A stretch of DNA of 64,000 nt from Mycobacterium decipiens (lineage in GTDB: Bacteria > Actinomycetota > Actinomycetes > Mycobacteriales > Mycobacteriaceae). How positions within the stretch are numbered: position 1 is the stretch's first letter; each line of letters begins with the position of its first letter. The stretch is taken from assembly GCF_963853665.1 (NCBI RefSeq), contig NZ_OY970459.1, positions 5,208,001-5,272,000 on the forward strand, written 5' to 3'. Below are positions 15,792 through 23,417 of the stretch, in pieces. The position numbers were made by a program, and so were the translations under genes. The notes under the pieces are model-generated. The model was not told where the DNA came from. It did not search any database and saw only the letters and a program-made list of their open reading frames with translations.

Positions 15792-17261
15792 CTAAACCGG
15801 CACGGCGACAGGCTTTTTGGCGAACCGCATACCCTCATCGTTGATCTTGCCGCGCCGGATGAGTCGAACATCGCGCAGGTAGTTCTGATTCAGGCGCCAC
15901 GGGGTGCGCGAGCCCTGCTTGGGCAACTCGTCTAGCGAGCGCAGCACATAACCCGGGGTGAACTCCATGAACGGCCGCTCTTCGATATCTGAACCCGGTT
16001 GCTCCACTACCACGGCGTCAAAGCCGTTGTCGTCCATGTAATTCAACAAGCGGCAGACAAACTCCGACACTAGGTCGGCCTTCAACGTCCAGGAGGCATT
16101 GGTATAACCAACCGTGTACGCCATGTTTGGGATGCCGGACAGCATCATGCCCTTGTAGGCCATCGCCTTGGTGATGTCCACTTGTTGTCCATCGACGGTA
16201 GCTGTCGCCCCGCCAAAGAGCTGGAGGTTCAACCCGGTTGCGGTGATGATGATGTCGGCCGGTAACTCGCGACCCGAGTTGAGTCGGATTCCGGTGGCGG
16301 TGAACCGCTCAATGGTGTCGGTGACAACCTCGACCTTCCCGTGCCGAATGGCCCGGAACAGATCGCCGTTGGGCACCAGGCATAATCGCTGGTCCCACGG
16401 GTTGTAGTGCGGTCCGAAGTGCCTTCGCACGTCGAAGCCCTCGGGCAGCTGGCGCTGGACCAAGCCCAGGAACATTTTCCGCATCCGCCGCGGCCATTTC
16501 TGGCAAGCGCCGTACACGGCCGCCTGCCGCAGCACGTTCTTCCATCGAACTGCGGTGTAGGCCAGGTTCTCCGGCAGCCAGCGGTTGAGCTTCTCGGCGA
16601 TGCCGTCCTGCTCCGGTTGAGACACGATGTAGGTGGGTGAGCGCTGCAGCATCGTGACGTTCTTGGCACCCGAATCCGCCAGCGCCGGAACGAGAGTGAC
16701 GGCGGTTGCGCCACTGCCGATCACGACAATGTTCTTGCCTTCGTAATCGAGATCCTCGGGCCAGTGCTGCGGATGGATGATCGGGCCGGTGAAGTCTTCC
16801 GAGCCGGCGAACTTGGGCGAGTACCCCTGGTCGTAGTTGTAGTAGCCACTGCACAGTAGGAGGAATGAGCAGGTGAGCATGCTCGGCGTGCCGTCGCTGT
16901 CGACGTGCACGGTCCAGCGGTTCTCCGAGGTCGACCAATCGGCGCTGATCACCTTGTGATTGAACCGGATGTGCTTGTCGATTCCGTACATGGTCGCGGT
17001 GCTCTTGACGTACTCGAGGATGGGCTTGCCATCGGCGATCGCCTGGCGCTCGGTCCACGGACGGAAGCGGAAACCCAGCGTGTACATGTCGGAGTCGGAG
17101 CGAATTCCGGGGTAACGGAACAGATCCCAGGTGCCACCCATGGCTTCCCGCTTCTCCAGGATCGCGTAGCTCTTGGTGGAGCAACGGTCCTGCAGGTGCC
17201 AGGCCGCGCTGACACCGGAAATGCCGGCGCCCACGATGACGACGTCCAGATGCTCAGTCAT
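15792..17261 (-). CDS. ethA: Baeyer-Villiger monooxygenase EthA
   Basis: 489-residue FAD/NADPH Baeyer-Villiger monooxygenase, the same length as M. tuberculosis EthA, which bioactivates ethionamide. The FAD site is VVIVGAGISGVSAAWHLQ (about 7-24), the BVMO fingerprint is FTGPIIHPQHWPEDL near residues 152-168, and the NADPH site is VVIGSGATAVTL (about 177). A second conserved segment is DIIITATGLNLQLFG. It is divergent from ethR, sharing a 76-bp control region. The natural substrate is not known from sequence. Confidence 0.97.
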   Translation of the reverse strand: MTEHLDVVIVGAGISGVSAAWHLQDRCSTKSYAILEKREAMGGTWDLFRYPGIRSDSDMYTLGFRFRPWTERQAIADGKPILEYVKSTATMYGIDKHIRFNHKVISADWSTSENRWTVHVDSDGTPSMLTCSFLLLCSGYYNYDQGYSPKFAGSEDFTGPIIHPQHWPEDLDYEGKNIVVIGSGATAVTLVPALADSGAKNVTMLQRSPTYIVSQPEQDGIAEKLNRWLPENLAYTAVRWKNVLRQAAVYGACQKWPRRMRKMFLGLVQRQLPEGFDVRRHFGPHYNPWDQRLCLVPNGDLFRAIRHGKVEVVTDTIERFTATGIRLNSGRELPADIIITATGLNLQLFGGATATVDGQQVDITKAMAYKGMMLSGIPNMAYTVGYTNASWTLKADLVSEFVCRLLNYMDDNGFDAVVVEQPGSDIEERPFMEFTPGYVLRSLDELPKQGSRTPWRLNQNYLRDVRLIRRGKINDEGMRFAKKPVAVPV

Positions 17262-17337
17262 GGACCCACGCTATCAACGCAATGTTGACTCCGTCAACGA
17301 CGTGTCGAAACTGTCTACACGTAGTAAGCTGCCAGTC
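17262..17337. promoter_or_regulatory. ethA-ethR divergent operator
   Basis: The 76-bp gap between ethA and ethR contains the perfect inverted repeat GTTGAC-TCC-GTCAAC (17284-17298) plus related half-sites (CAACG at 17276-17280, GTGTCGAAACTGTCTACAC at 17302-17320). In M. tuberculosis EthR binds a roughly 55-bp operator here cooperatively. The half-site pattern is kept although the exact sequence differs. Confidence 0.75.
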
Positions 17338-17985
17338 GTGACCGCCTCCGCCGCCAGTCCGGCTTCGCTGCATCGGGGCCGGCGCACCCCGCGGCCGTCC
17401 GGCGACGACCGTGAACTGGCGATCCTTGCCACCGCCGAGAATTTGCTTGAGGACCGACCACTCGCCGATATCTCCGTCGACGATCTGGCCAAGGGCGCCG
17501 GAATCTCACGGCCAACGTTCTACTTCTATTTCCCTTCCAAGGAAGCGGTGCTGCTGACCCTGCTGGACCGGGTGGTCAACGAGGCGGACACTGCGCTGGA
17601 AACCCTGATCGATCGGGCGGACACCGACCGCGACAACATGTGGCGCACCGGGATCAACGTGTTCTTCGAGACGTTCGGATCGCACAAGGCTGTGACCCGG
17701 GCCAGTCAGGCCGCCAAGGCAACCAGTGCCGACGTCGCCGAACTGTGGTCGACGTTCATGCAGAAGTGGATCGCCTACACCGCCGCGGTGATCGACGCCG
17801 AACGCGACTGCGGTGCGGCGCCGCACACCCTGCCGGCACGGGAGCTGGCCACCGCGCTCAACCTGATGAACGAACGGACGCTCTTCGCGTCATTCGCCGC
17901 CGAGCAGCCGTCGGTGCCGGAACCTCGCGTGCTGGACACACTGGTACACATCTGGGTGACCAGCATCTACGGCGAGACCCGCTAG
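17338..17985 (+). CDS. ethR: TetR-family repressor EthR
   Basis: 215-residue TetR-family regulator that represses ethA. GTG 17338 gives VTASAASPASLHRGRRTPRPSGDDREL, matching the M. tuberculosis start; upstream in-frame codons belong to the operator. The helix-turn-helix is at about residues 42-64 (DISVDDLAKGAGISRPTFYFYFPSKEA). The C-terminal ligand pocket region keeps MWRTGINVFFETFG and LWSTFMQKWIAYTAAVID. It lies divergent to ethA. Compared with M. tuberculosis there is a two-residue difference near EtlidRADTD. Confidence 0.97.
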   Translation: MTASAASPASLHRGRRTPRPSGDDRELAILATAENLLEDRPLADISVDDLAKGAGISRPTFYFYFPSKEAVLLTLLDRVVNEADTALETLIDRADTDRDNMWRTGINVFFETFGSHKAVTRASQAAKATSADVAELWSTFMQKWIAYTAAVIDAERDCGAAPHTLPARELATALNLMNERTLFASFAAEQPSVPEPRVLDTLVHIWVTSIYGETR

Positions 17986-18019
17986 CTCGGATTCGTCTCG
18001 CGACTTGTCGGCCGTGCGT

Positions 18020-18035
18020 GCGAACATATGTTCGT
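18020..18035. promoter_or_regulatory. LexA/SOS-box-like palindrome overlapping dinB start
   Basis: G-CGAAC-ATAT-GTTCG-T is a perfect 14-bp palindrome and matches the mycobacterial SOS box TCGAAC-N4-GTTCGA at 10 of 12 defined positions. The dinB ATG (18028-18030) lies inside it, so LexA bound there would block initiation directly. Confidence 0.6.
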
Positions 18036-19266
18036 GCGGTGTGAGGCTTCCATCCTGCACGCGGATCTGGATTCGTTCTATGCGTCCGTCGAACAGCGCG
18101 ACGACCCGGCGTTGCGTGGCCGTCCGGTGATCGTCGGCGGTGGGGTGGTGCTGGCCGCCAGCTACGAGGCCAAGGCCTACGGCGTGCGCACCGCGATGGG
18201 CGGGGCCCAGGCACGACGGCTGTGTCCGAACGCCGTGGTGGTACCGCCGCGAATGTCGGCCTATACGCGGGCCAGCGAGGCCGTGTTCGACGTGTTTCGC
18301 AACTGCACACCGCTGGTGGAGCCGGTCTCGGTGGACGAGGCGTTCCTCGATGTCGGCGGGTTGCGCCGGGTTGCCGGCGCACCCGTCCAGATCGCTGCGC
18401 GGCTGCGCGCCGATGTTCGCGACCAGGTTGGCCTGCCCATCACTGTCGGCGTCGCCCGAACGAAGTTCCTCGCCAAGGTCGCCAGCCAGGAAGCCAAGCC
18501 CGACGGCTTGCTGCTGGTGCCGCCGAATCGGGAACTGGAGTTCCTTCATCCGTTGCCGATTCGCCGATTGTGGGGCGTTGGTGCGGTGACCGCCGACAAG
18601 CTGCACACGCATGGCATCAACACCGTCGCCGACGTCGCCGAGTTCAGCGAGTCGACGCTGGCGTCACTGCTGGGTGCGGCAATGGGCCGCCAACTGTATG
18701 CGCTGGCCCGCAACATCGACGGTCGCCGGGTGACCACCGGCGTACGGCGCCGATCTGTCGGTGCGCAGCGTGCCCTGGGCCGCGCCGGCAACCCCATGTC
18801 GTCCGCCGAGCTCGACGCGGTGGTGGTCACCCTGATAGATCGGATCACCGGCCGGATGCGCGCCGCGGGGCGGACCGGGCGGACCGTGGTGCTGCGACTG
18901 CGGTTCGGCGATTTCAGCCGGGCGACCCGATCACACACCTTGGGGTGGGCAACGGCGTCGACCCAGCCCATCCTTGGCACCGCCCGACAGTTGGTCGCGT
19001 CGGCCGCGCCCGCCATCGCGGAGCGCGGATTGACGCTAGTCGGCTTTGCGGTGTCGGGCATCGACCGCAGCGGTGCTCAGCAGCTGATGCTGCCGTTTAC
19101 CGGGGTTTCGCTCGGGGTCGACACTGCCGTCGACCAGGTGCGTCGCCGGTACGGCAACGCCGCGCTCATCCCCGCGGTGTTGGTCGGCCGGGATCTGGGC
19201 CTCGAGATGGGCGCATCTACCCGACTGCAGCCCACTGCAACAGCTGCTCGACCGGCCAGCTGTTGA
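18028..19266 (+). CDS. dinB: Y-family DNA polymerase IV (DinB, third mycobacterial type)
   Basis: 412-residue error-prone translesion polymerase. The palm catalytic residues are in HADLDSFYASVEQRD (about 12-26) and SVDEAFLDVGG (about 107-117). Fingers and thumb segments are visible (YEAKAYGVRTAMGGAQARRLCP and LPIRRLWGVGAVTADKL), followed by a little-finger domain. AQQLMLPF near residue 355 resembles the sliding-clamp-binding motif. The position right after ethR suggests the DinB3 type described in M. smegmatis, which I believe M. tuberculosis lacks here. An SOS-like palindrome overlaps the ATG. Its 3' end overlaps the convergent PHP gene by 50 bp. Confidence 0.9.
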   Translation: MFVRCEASILHADLDSFYASVEQRDDPALRGRPVIVGGGVVLAASYEAKAYGVRTAMGGAQARRLCPNAVVVPPRMSAYTRASEAVFDVFRNCTPLVEPVSVDEAFLDVGGLRRVAGAPVQIAARLRADVRDQVGLPITVGVARTKFLAKVASQEAKPDGLLLVPPNRELEFLHPLPIRRLWGVGAVTADKLHTHGINTVADVAEFSESTLASLLGAAMGRQLYALARNIDGRRVTTGVRRRSVGAQRALGRAGNPMSSAELDAVVVTLIDRITGRMRAAGRTGRTVVLRLRFGDFSRATRSHTLGWATASTQPILGTARQLVASAAPAIAERGLTLVGFAVSGIDRSGAQQLMLPFTGVSLGVDTAVDQVRRRYGNAALIPAVLVGRDLGLEMGASTRLQPTATAARPASC

Positions 19267-20224
19267 CGATGCGGTCGACGGGAATACCCGCGGACAGTGC
19301 GCGCTCCGCGCCATACCCGAGAAAATCCAGCTGACCGGGCGCGTGGGCATCGGTATCAATACTGAAGACACAGCCGATGTCGCGCGCGAGGTTCAGCAGC
19401 CTGGTCGGCGGGTCACGGCGCTCCGGACGGGAATTGATCTCCACCGCGGTGCCGTGATCACGACAGGCGGTGAACACCGCCTCGGCGTCGAACTTCGATT
19501 CGGGCCGGATCCCACGGTCACCGGCGACCAACCGGCCTGTGCAGTGACCCAGCACATCGGTGTGGCCGTTGCAGACGGCACGCACCATCCGGCGGGTCAT
19601 CGCGGCGGAATCCATTGAGAGCTTCGAGTGGACGCTGGCCACCACGATGTCGAGGCGGTCGAGCAACTTGGGTTCCTGATCCAGGCTGCCGTCGTCGAGA
19701 ATGTCGACCTCGATTCCGGTGAGAATGCGCATCGGTGCGAAGTTGTCACGCAACCGCTCGATCACGTCGAGCTGTTCCCGCAGCCGATCCGGCGACAGGC
19801 CGTTGGCAATCGTCAGCCGCGGCGAGTGGTCTGTCAGCGCGCAGTACTCGTGGCCCAGCCCCGCCGCGGTGGTCATCATCTCCTCGATCGGCGCCGACCC
19901 GTCCGACCAGTTGGAATGCAGGTGCAGATCCCCGCGCAGCGCGGCACGGACCTCGCCGCCACCGAGATCCTGCGCAGCGGCACGCAATTCGACCAGAATG
20001 TCGGGCTCACGGCCGGCCCAGGCCGAAGCGATCACCGTTGCGGTTTTGGGCCCGATGCCCGGCAGTGACTGCCAGCTATTGGCCTGGCCGTGCCGCTCCC
20101 GCGCTGCGTCGTCAAGACCCTCGATGATGTCGGCGGCCTTTCGATACGCCATGGCGCGTCTGGGATCTTGGCGGCTTCGATCCTTGTAGTAGGCGATCTG
20201 CCGCAGCGCGGTTACCGGATCCAT
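19217..20224 (-). CDS. PHP-domain phosphoesterase with helix-hairpin-helix (Rv3856c-like)
   Basis: 335-residue protein related to the C-terminal PHP domain of PolX polymerases. The N-terminal about 85 residues contain a helix-hairpin-helix (LPGIGPKTATVIASAWAG). The PHP metal site is spread over LHLHSNWSDG, ALTDHS, GIEVDILDDG, VASVHSKL and SIDTDAHAPGQLDFL, all intact. Likely activity is metal-dependent phosphoesterase or nuclease in DNA repair, but the substrate is unproven. It is convergent with and overlaps dinB by 50 bp. The next gene upstream on the same strand is the small membrane protein. Confidence 0.9.
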   Translation of the reverse strand: MDPVTALRQIAYYKDRSRQDPRRAMAYRKAADIIEGLDDAARERHGQANSWQSLPGIGPKTATVIASAWAGREPDILVELRAAAQDLGGGEVRAALRGDLHLHSNWSDGSAPIEEMMTTAAGLGHEYCALTDHSPRLTIANGLSPDRLREQLDVIERLRDNFAPMRILTGIEVDILDDGSLDQEPKLLDRLDIVVASVHSKLSMDSAAMTRRMVRAVCNGHTDVLGHCTGRLVAGDRGIRPESKFDAEAVFTACRDHGTAVEINSRPERRDPPTRLLNLARDIGCVFSIDTDAHAPGQLDFLGYGAERALSAGIPVDRIVNSWPVEQLLQWAAVG

Positions 20225-20234
20225 CGCTGCTGAC

Positions 20235-20666
20235 TCACAACAGTTGCCCGACGACGAATCCGGCGAAAATCACCGCGAATCCACCCATCTCGCCCACGAT
20301 AAGCGAGGCCATCGCGACCTCGATTCCGCGCGTAGGGGGTTCGAACTGGTTGATGGTGTCGCGTCGAGCACCGTGGACGATATAGCTTGCGATGGCGGCC
20401 ACGAAAAAGAACACCACCACCAGCGCCGCGGATAGATTTACCCATCCCGGCCAGACGCTGAGCTCGACGAAGGCCGCGATCAGCAGCGTCGCGAACGCGT
20501 ACAGCAACGCCGCGCGGTGCGCGATGTCGACGTATGGGTGCGCACGGTGCTCATCGGTGACCATGATCTGCCGGTACTTCCACACCCCAAGACCAAGCGC
20601 CAGAAGAAAGATCAGTCCGGCCGCCAACATAGTGAGCTTGGTGTCGATTCCGAGGGCGTAGGTCAT
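20235..20666 (-). CDS. Four-helix membrane protein (Rv3857c-like)
   Basis: 143-residue integral membrane protein with four clear hydrophobic segments: LTMLAAGLIFLLALGLGVW, RAALLYAFATLLIAAFVELSV, WVNLSAALVVVFFFVAAIASYIV and VAMASLIVGEMGGFAVIFAGFVV. Conserved polar residues (HRAHPYVDIAHR, PPTRGIE) lie in the loops. No function is known to me. It sits 10 bp upstream of the PHP gene, so the two are probably one transcript. Confidence 0.8.
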   Translation of the reverse strand: MTYALGIDTKLTMLAAGLIFLLALGLGVWKYRQIMVTDEHRAHPYVDIAHRAALLYAFATLLIAAFVELSVWPGWVNLSAALVVVFFFVAAIASYIVHGARRDTINQFEPPTRGIEVAMASLIVGEMGGFAVIFAGFVVGQLL

Positions 20667-21063
20667 TGTCGGTTCGAGTCTAAAGCGTGTCGAACGACTC
20701 TGGTGGAAGGTGAGTGCCGGCCTTCTCGGGCGTCGTCACCGCGCCGCGGGGCCACACCAACGGGCGTCGGGCAATCGGGAACACACCACACCCGCTTCGT
20801 GATCGTGTCAATCGATCGCAAAGCGGGTGTGGCGCGGATGGAGTTGCCGATCCAGATCTTCCACCGGAGCCGGCTCAGTACGTCGTTCGCGCCGTAGCTG
20901 GACCGAGTGGCGTTGTCGTTGCCCGAGCCGGCGTTTCGCACGGCGTCGGCGTCACGGCGTTCGGGATATCCTCGGCAACATTGATGAAGCTTGGCCGACA
21001 AGAATGTCAACCCTCGCGCAGCCGAACCCGGCTACGCCTTGAACGACATCCCTGAGGGGCCGG
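20667..21063. other. Intergenic region with perfect 12-bp inverted repeat
   Basis: No convincing gene in about 400 bp. It contains the inverted repeat described separately at 20786-20832. Weak ORFs in several frames have compositions expected of shadows. Confidence 0.5.
20786..20832. repeat. Perfect inverted repeat, 12 bp arms, 23-bp loop
   Basis: CCACACCCGCTT (20786-20797) is exactly complementary in inverted orientation to AAGCGGGTGTGG (20821-20832). The spacer contains ATCG-rich sequence that can itself pair weakly. It could be a bidirectional terminator, although no T-run follows, or a relic of a mobile element end. Confidence 0.6.
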
Positions 21064-21414
21064 CTAATTCGCCGCATCCGGCTGGGTTGGCTCCGGCGAG
21101 TATTCCATGATGATAGGTCCAGGCGAATTCTCCACACCTTGGCCTGGTATCAGCTGCTCCAGGCCCAACTCATTCGGCTCCTGCTGCAGTGCCAAGTCAT
21201 TTCCTTGCGCATTTCCCGGCGCATCCAACGCAATTGGAAAACCGTTGGGATCGACCCCATTTTCGGCGAACATAATTTCGGGGCCCGCATCCGGATCGGC
21301 CGGAATCCGCGCGGAAGCGATTGGAGCAAAAGCCACGAGCGGCAGTGCGATCAGCGCACCGGCTACGGACACCCGAGTGAGGTTGTTCAGCCGCGCTGTC
21401 TTGGAGTGAAACAC
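21064..21414 (-). CDS. Small secreted protein, copy A of a tandem duplication
   Basis: 116-residue protein starting at GTG 21414, with AGAAAGGA 5 nt upstream; earlier in-frame codons lie in the leader. Residues 1-35 form a Sec-type signal peptide (basic start VFHSKTARLNN, hydrophobic ALIALPLVAFAPIASA, cleavage after ASA). The mature part is acidic and Pro/Asn-rich (IPADPDAGPEIMFAENGVDPNG, then NDLALQQEPNELGLEQ). Its N-terminal about 85 residues are nearly identical to copy B, then the C-termini diverge completely (IPGQGVENSPGPIIMEY here). Function is unknown. Confidence 0.65.
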   Translation of the reverse strand: MFHSKTARLNNLTRVSVAGALIALPLVAFAPIASARIPADPDAGPEIMFAENGVDPNGFPIALDAPGNAQGNDLALQQEPNELGLEQLIPGQGVENSPGPIIMEYSPEPTQPDAAN

Positions 21415-21613
21415 GACATTCCTTTCTGTCGAATGGCGAGCACAAATTGGCAACTCGCCCTGAAATCGGCGATCAAACAAAGCTTATCTGGTGCCGAAAG
21501 CCGTTGGTAAATAGCAACGTTCAAAGCAGACTTCCACGCTGCAGTGAACTAACTAGTGATGGCAGAGATCGGTGCACTCAACGCCGACAACGCCGCATCA
21601 ATCGCCCAAGGGA
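21151..21613. repeat. Tandem duplication, copy 1 (about 460 bp)
   Basis: The segment is almost identical to 22169-22630 and spans the end of the shared coding region, the signal peptide, the ribosome site and about 200 bp of upstream DNA. Beyond 21613 the similarity continues in degenerate form (ACTGCCGGGAAAGGCCAGG near 21700 resembles ACTGCCGGGCAAGGTAGG near 22652), separated by a deletion or insertion of about 65 bp. Confidence 0.85.
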
Positions 21614-21952
21614 GCCTGTAGGCAATGCGGACCGATGCACTACGTTGAGCGGTTCGGCTATTCTAGGGTGCTACCGTCCTGTGCCAGAGCCCGAGATCAA
21701 CTGCCGGGAAAGGCCAGGAGAAGCAAGGGTTGGGTGTGCATCAGCCAACGTGATATGCAGGTCGGTCCCGACCGTCCTGTGCTTGCTAACCACATTCCGG
21801 ACATACTCCAACCCAATCCGTGGGCGGGCTGTAGCCAAACTACGCGAATGCCACCATCACCGCGCTTGCACCGCCTCAACCATCACACCGTCGAGATCGA
21901 GCAGCAGTGAACTACCTCAACCGTGCCCGCGCTTCTTGCTGTCCTGGATCGC
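21415..21952. other. Shared upstream region of copy A and spacer between the duplicated genes
   Basis: 21415-21613 is the duplicated leader/promoter region. 21614-21952 contains no convincing gene. Short ORFs on the plus strand (for example near 21572-21910) lack ribosome sites and protein-like composition. Confidence 0.5.
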
Positions 21953-22432
21953 CTAGTCGCCTGTCGGCTGAATGTCGGGTGCGTCTACCGCAGCCATCAA
22001 ATCTGCCACAATCTGGTCATCCATAGGCAGCGGACTCAGAGGCGGAGGACTCACAAGGACGTCTTCAATACCCTGAATCCATACCTCGCGGGGAATGTCA
22101 ATTTCCGGGCCCGGCAAGGCCAGATCCTCGTCATCAAGGGCTAGAGGTGACGGTGGCACCGGCTCCTCCAGCTGCTCCAGACCCAACTCGTTCGGCTCCT
22201 GTTGCAGTGCCAAATCATTTCCTTGCGCATTTCCCGGCGCATCCAACGCAATTGGCAAACCGTTGGGATCGACCCCATTTTCGGCGAACATAATTTCGGG
22301 GCCCGCATCCGGATCGGCCGGAATCCGCGCGGAAGCGATTGGAGCAAAAGCCACGAGCGGCAGTGCGATCAGCGCACCGGCCACCGCGGGCCGGGTGAAG
22401 TTGTTCAGCCGGGCAGTTTTGGAGTGAAACAC
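21953..22432 (-). CDS. Small secreted protein, copy B of a tandem duplication
   Basis: 159-residue protein from GTG 22432 (AGAGAGGA just upstream). It has the same signal peptide as copy A (VFHSKTARLNNFTRPAVAG then ALIALPLVAFAPIASA) and the same mature N-terminus. After ELGLEQLEEP the C-terminal half is unique: acidic, with DDEDLALPGPEIDIPREVWIQ and PLSPLPMDDQIVADLMAAVD. The longer and more regular tail suggests B is the complete ancestor and A a truncated or re-ended copy. Export is by Sec; no partner or function can be inferred. Confidence 0.68.
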   Translation of the reverse strand: MFHSKTARLNNFTRPAVAGALIALPLVAFAPIASARIPADPDAGPEIMFAENGVDPNGLPIALDAPGNAQGNDLALQQEPNELGLEQLEEPVPPSPLALDDEDLALPGPEIDIPREVWIQGIEDVLVSPPPLSPLPMDDQIVADLMAAVDAPDIQPTGD

Positions 22433-22630
22433 AACATCCTCTCTGTCGAACGGCGAGCACAAACTGGCAACTCGCCCTGAAATCGGCGATCAAACAAAGC
22501 TTATTTGGTGCCGAAAACCGTTGGTAAATAGCAACGTTCAAAGCAGACTTCCACGCTGCAGTGAACTAACTAGTGATGGCAGAGATCGGTGCACTCAACG
22601 CCGACAACGCCGCATCAATGGCCCAAGGGA
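22169..22630. repeat. Tandem duplication, copy 2 (about 460 bp)
   Basis: Partner of the repeat at 21151-21613, in direct orientation, with start-to-start distance 1018 bp. Differences are scattered single bases, mostly in the signal-peptide region, implying a fairly recent event. Confidence 0.85.
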
Positions 22631-23417
22631 CGTGCCGGGCATCCGAAATCTACTGCCGGGCAAGGTAGGTGACTGCGCGTCAACGCGGACAGGTAACACA
22701 AAATTCCTTCCACCGAAGCTCGCGGTGAACTTCTGATTACGGGGAACCGACGGGTACAGATATTAGACATACATCCAATACAGCTCCAAACTCAGCACGC
22801 CGCAGGTGATTAACCGCACAGGCGACCGTGTCGGGACGGCAGTTCGTAGGCGGGTCGATACACGAAAGTGCCTGGCCTGCCGAACCGATCCGCATCGCAG
22901 CCCGGCGATTGGTCGCGTCCCCTTACCGCCGAGCGGGTTGCGGTGTCGGACATCGACCGCAGCGGCCGAGCTGACCCGCACCTGGATTCAGAACGCAGCT
23001 GCGGGCAGTCCAGACGCCCTGGAAGCACCGGCGGAGACGTCCGGGAGCCGGGGCTCCGATAGATAACAACTCGACAAAGATGAGCAAACCCGTCGCGGCC
23101 CAAGCGGGGCGCCGGCCGAGCGATTAGATGGCGAAGCGCAGTAGCTCTTCAGCGGTAATCAGGCGCTCGTGCTTGGCGGGGAACTCGTGACTCTTTACCG
23201 GGTGACGAAACCATGACCAGGCTATTCGCCCCATCCTTGACCGGGGTACTGGGTTGGTACGCACAGTGACACTCCTGCGATCGGACAATTCAACTGGGAC
23301 CTCACCCGCGACCTCTATGTGACGAAGCCCACATCTGGTTATTAGACACCTCGACTCTGGCAAACAGAGAACGACGCGCCGAGCAATTATCAAATGTTTC
23401 TGGTGTGATTATTGTGA
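22433..23417. other. Gene-poor region before gltD
   Basis: About 985 bp with no supported gene. 22433-22630 is duplicated leader DNA. A 27-bp stretch at 22936-22962 matches part of the dinB gene of this window (19047-19073) with one mismatch and in the same frame. A minus-strand ORF at 23393-23124 ends FPAKHERLITAEELLRFAI but has no ribosome site and no recognised family. The region looks like decayed coding DNA. Confidence 0.45.

Noticed and set aside
23124..23393. Minus-strand ORF of 89 codons before gltD
   Set aside because: The tail (PAKHERLITAEELL) looks protein-like but there is no ribosome site, start is weak and I recognise no family; too little support for a gene.
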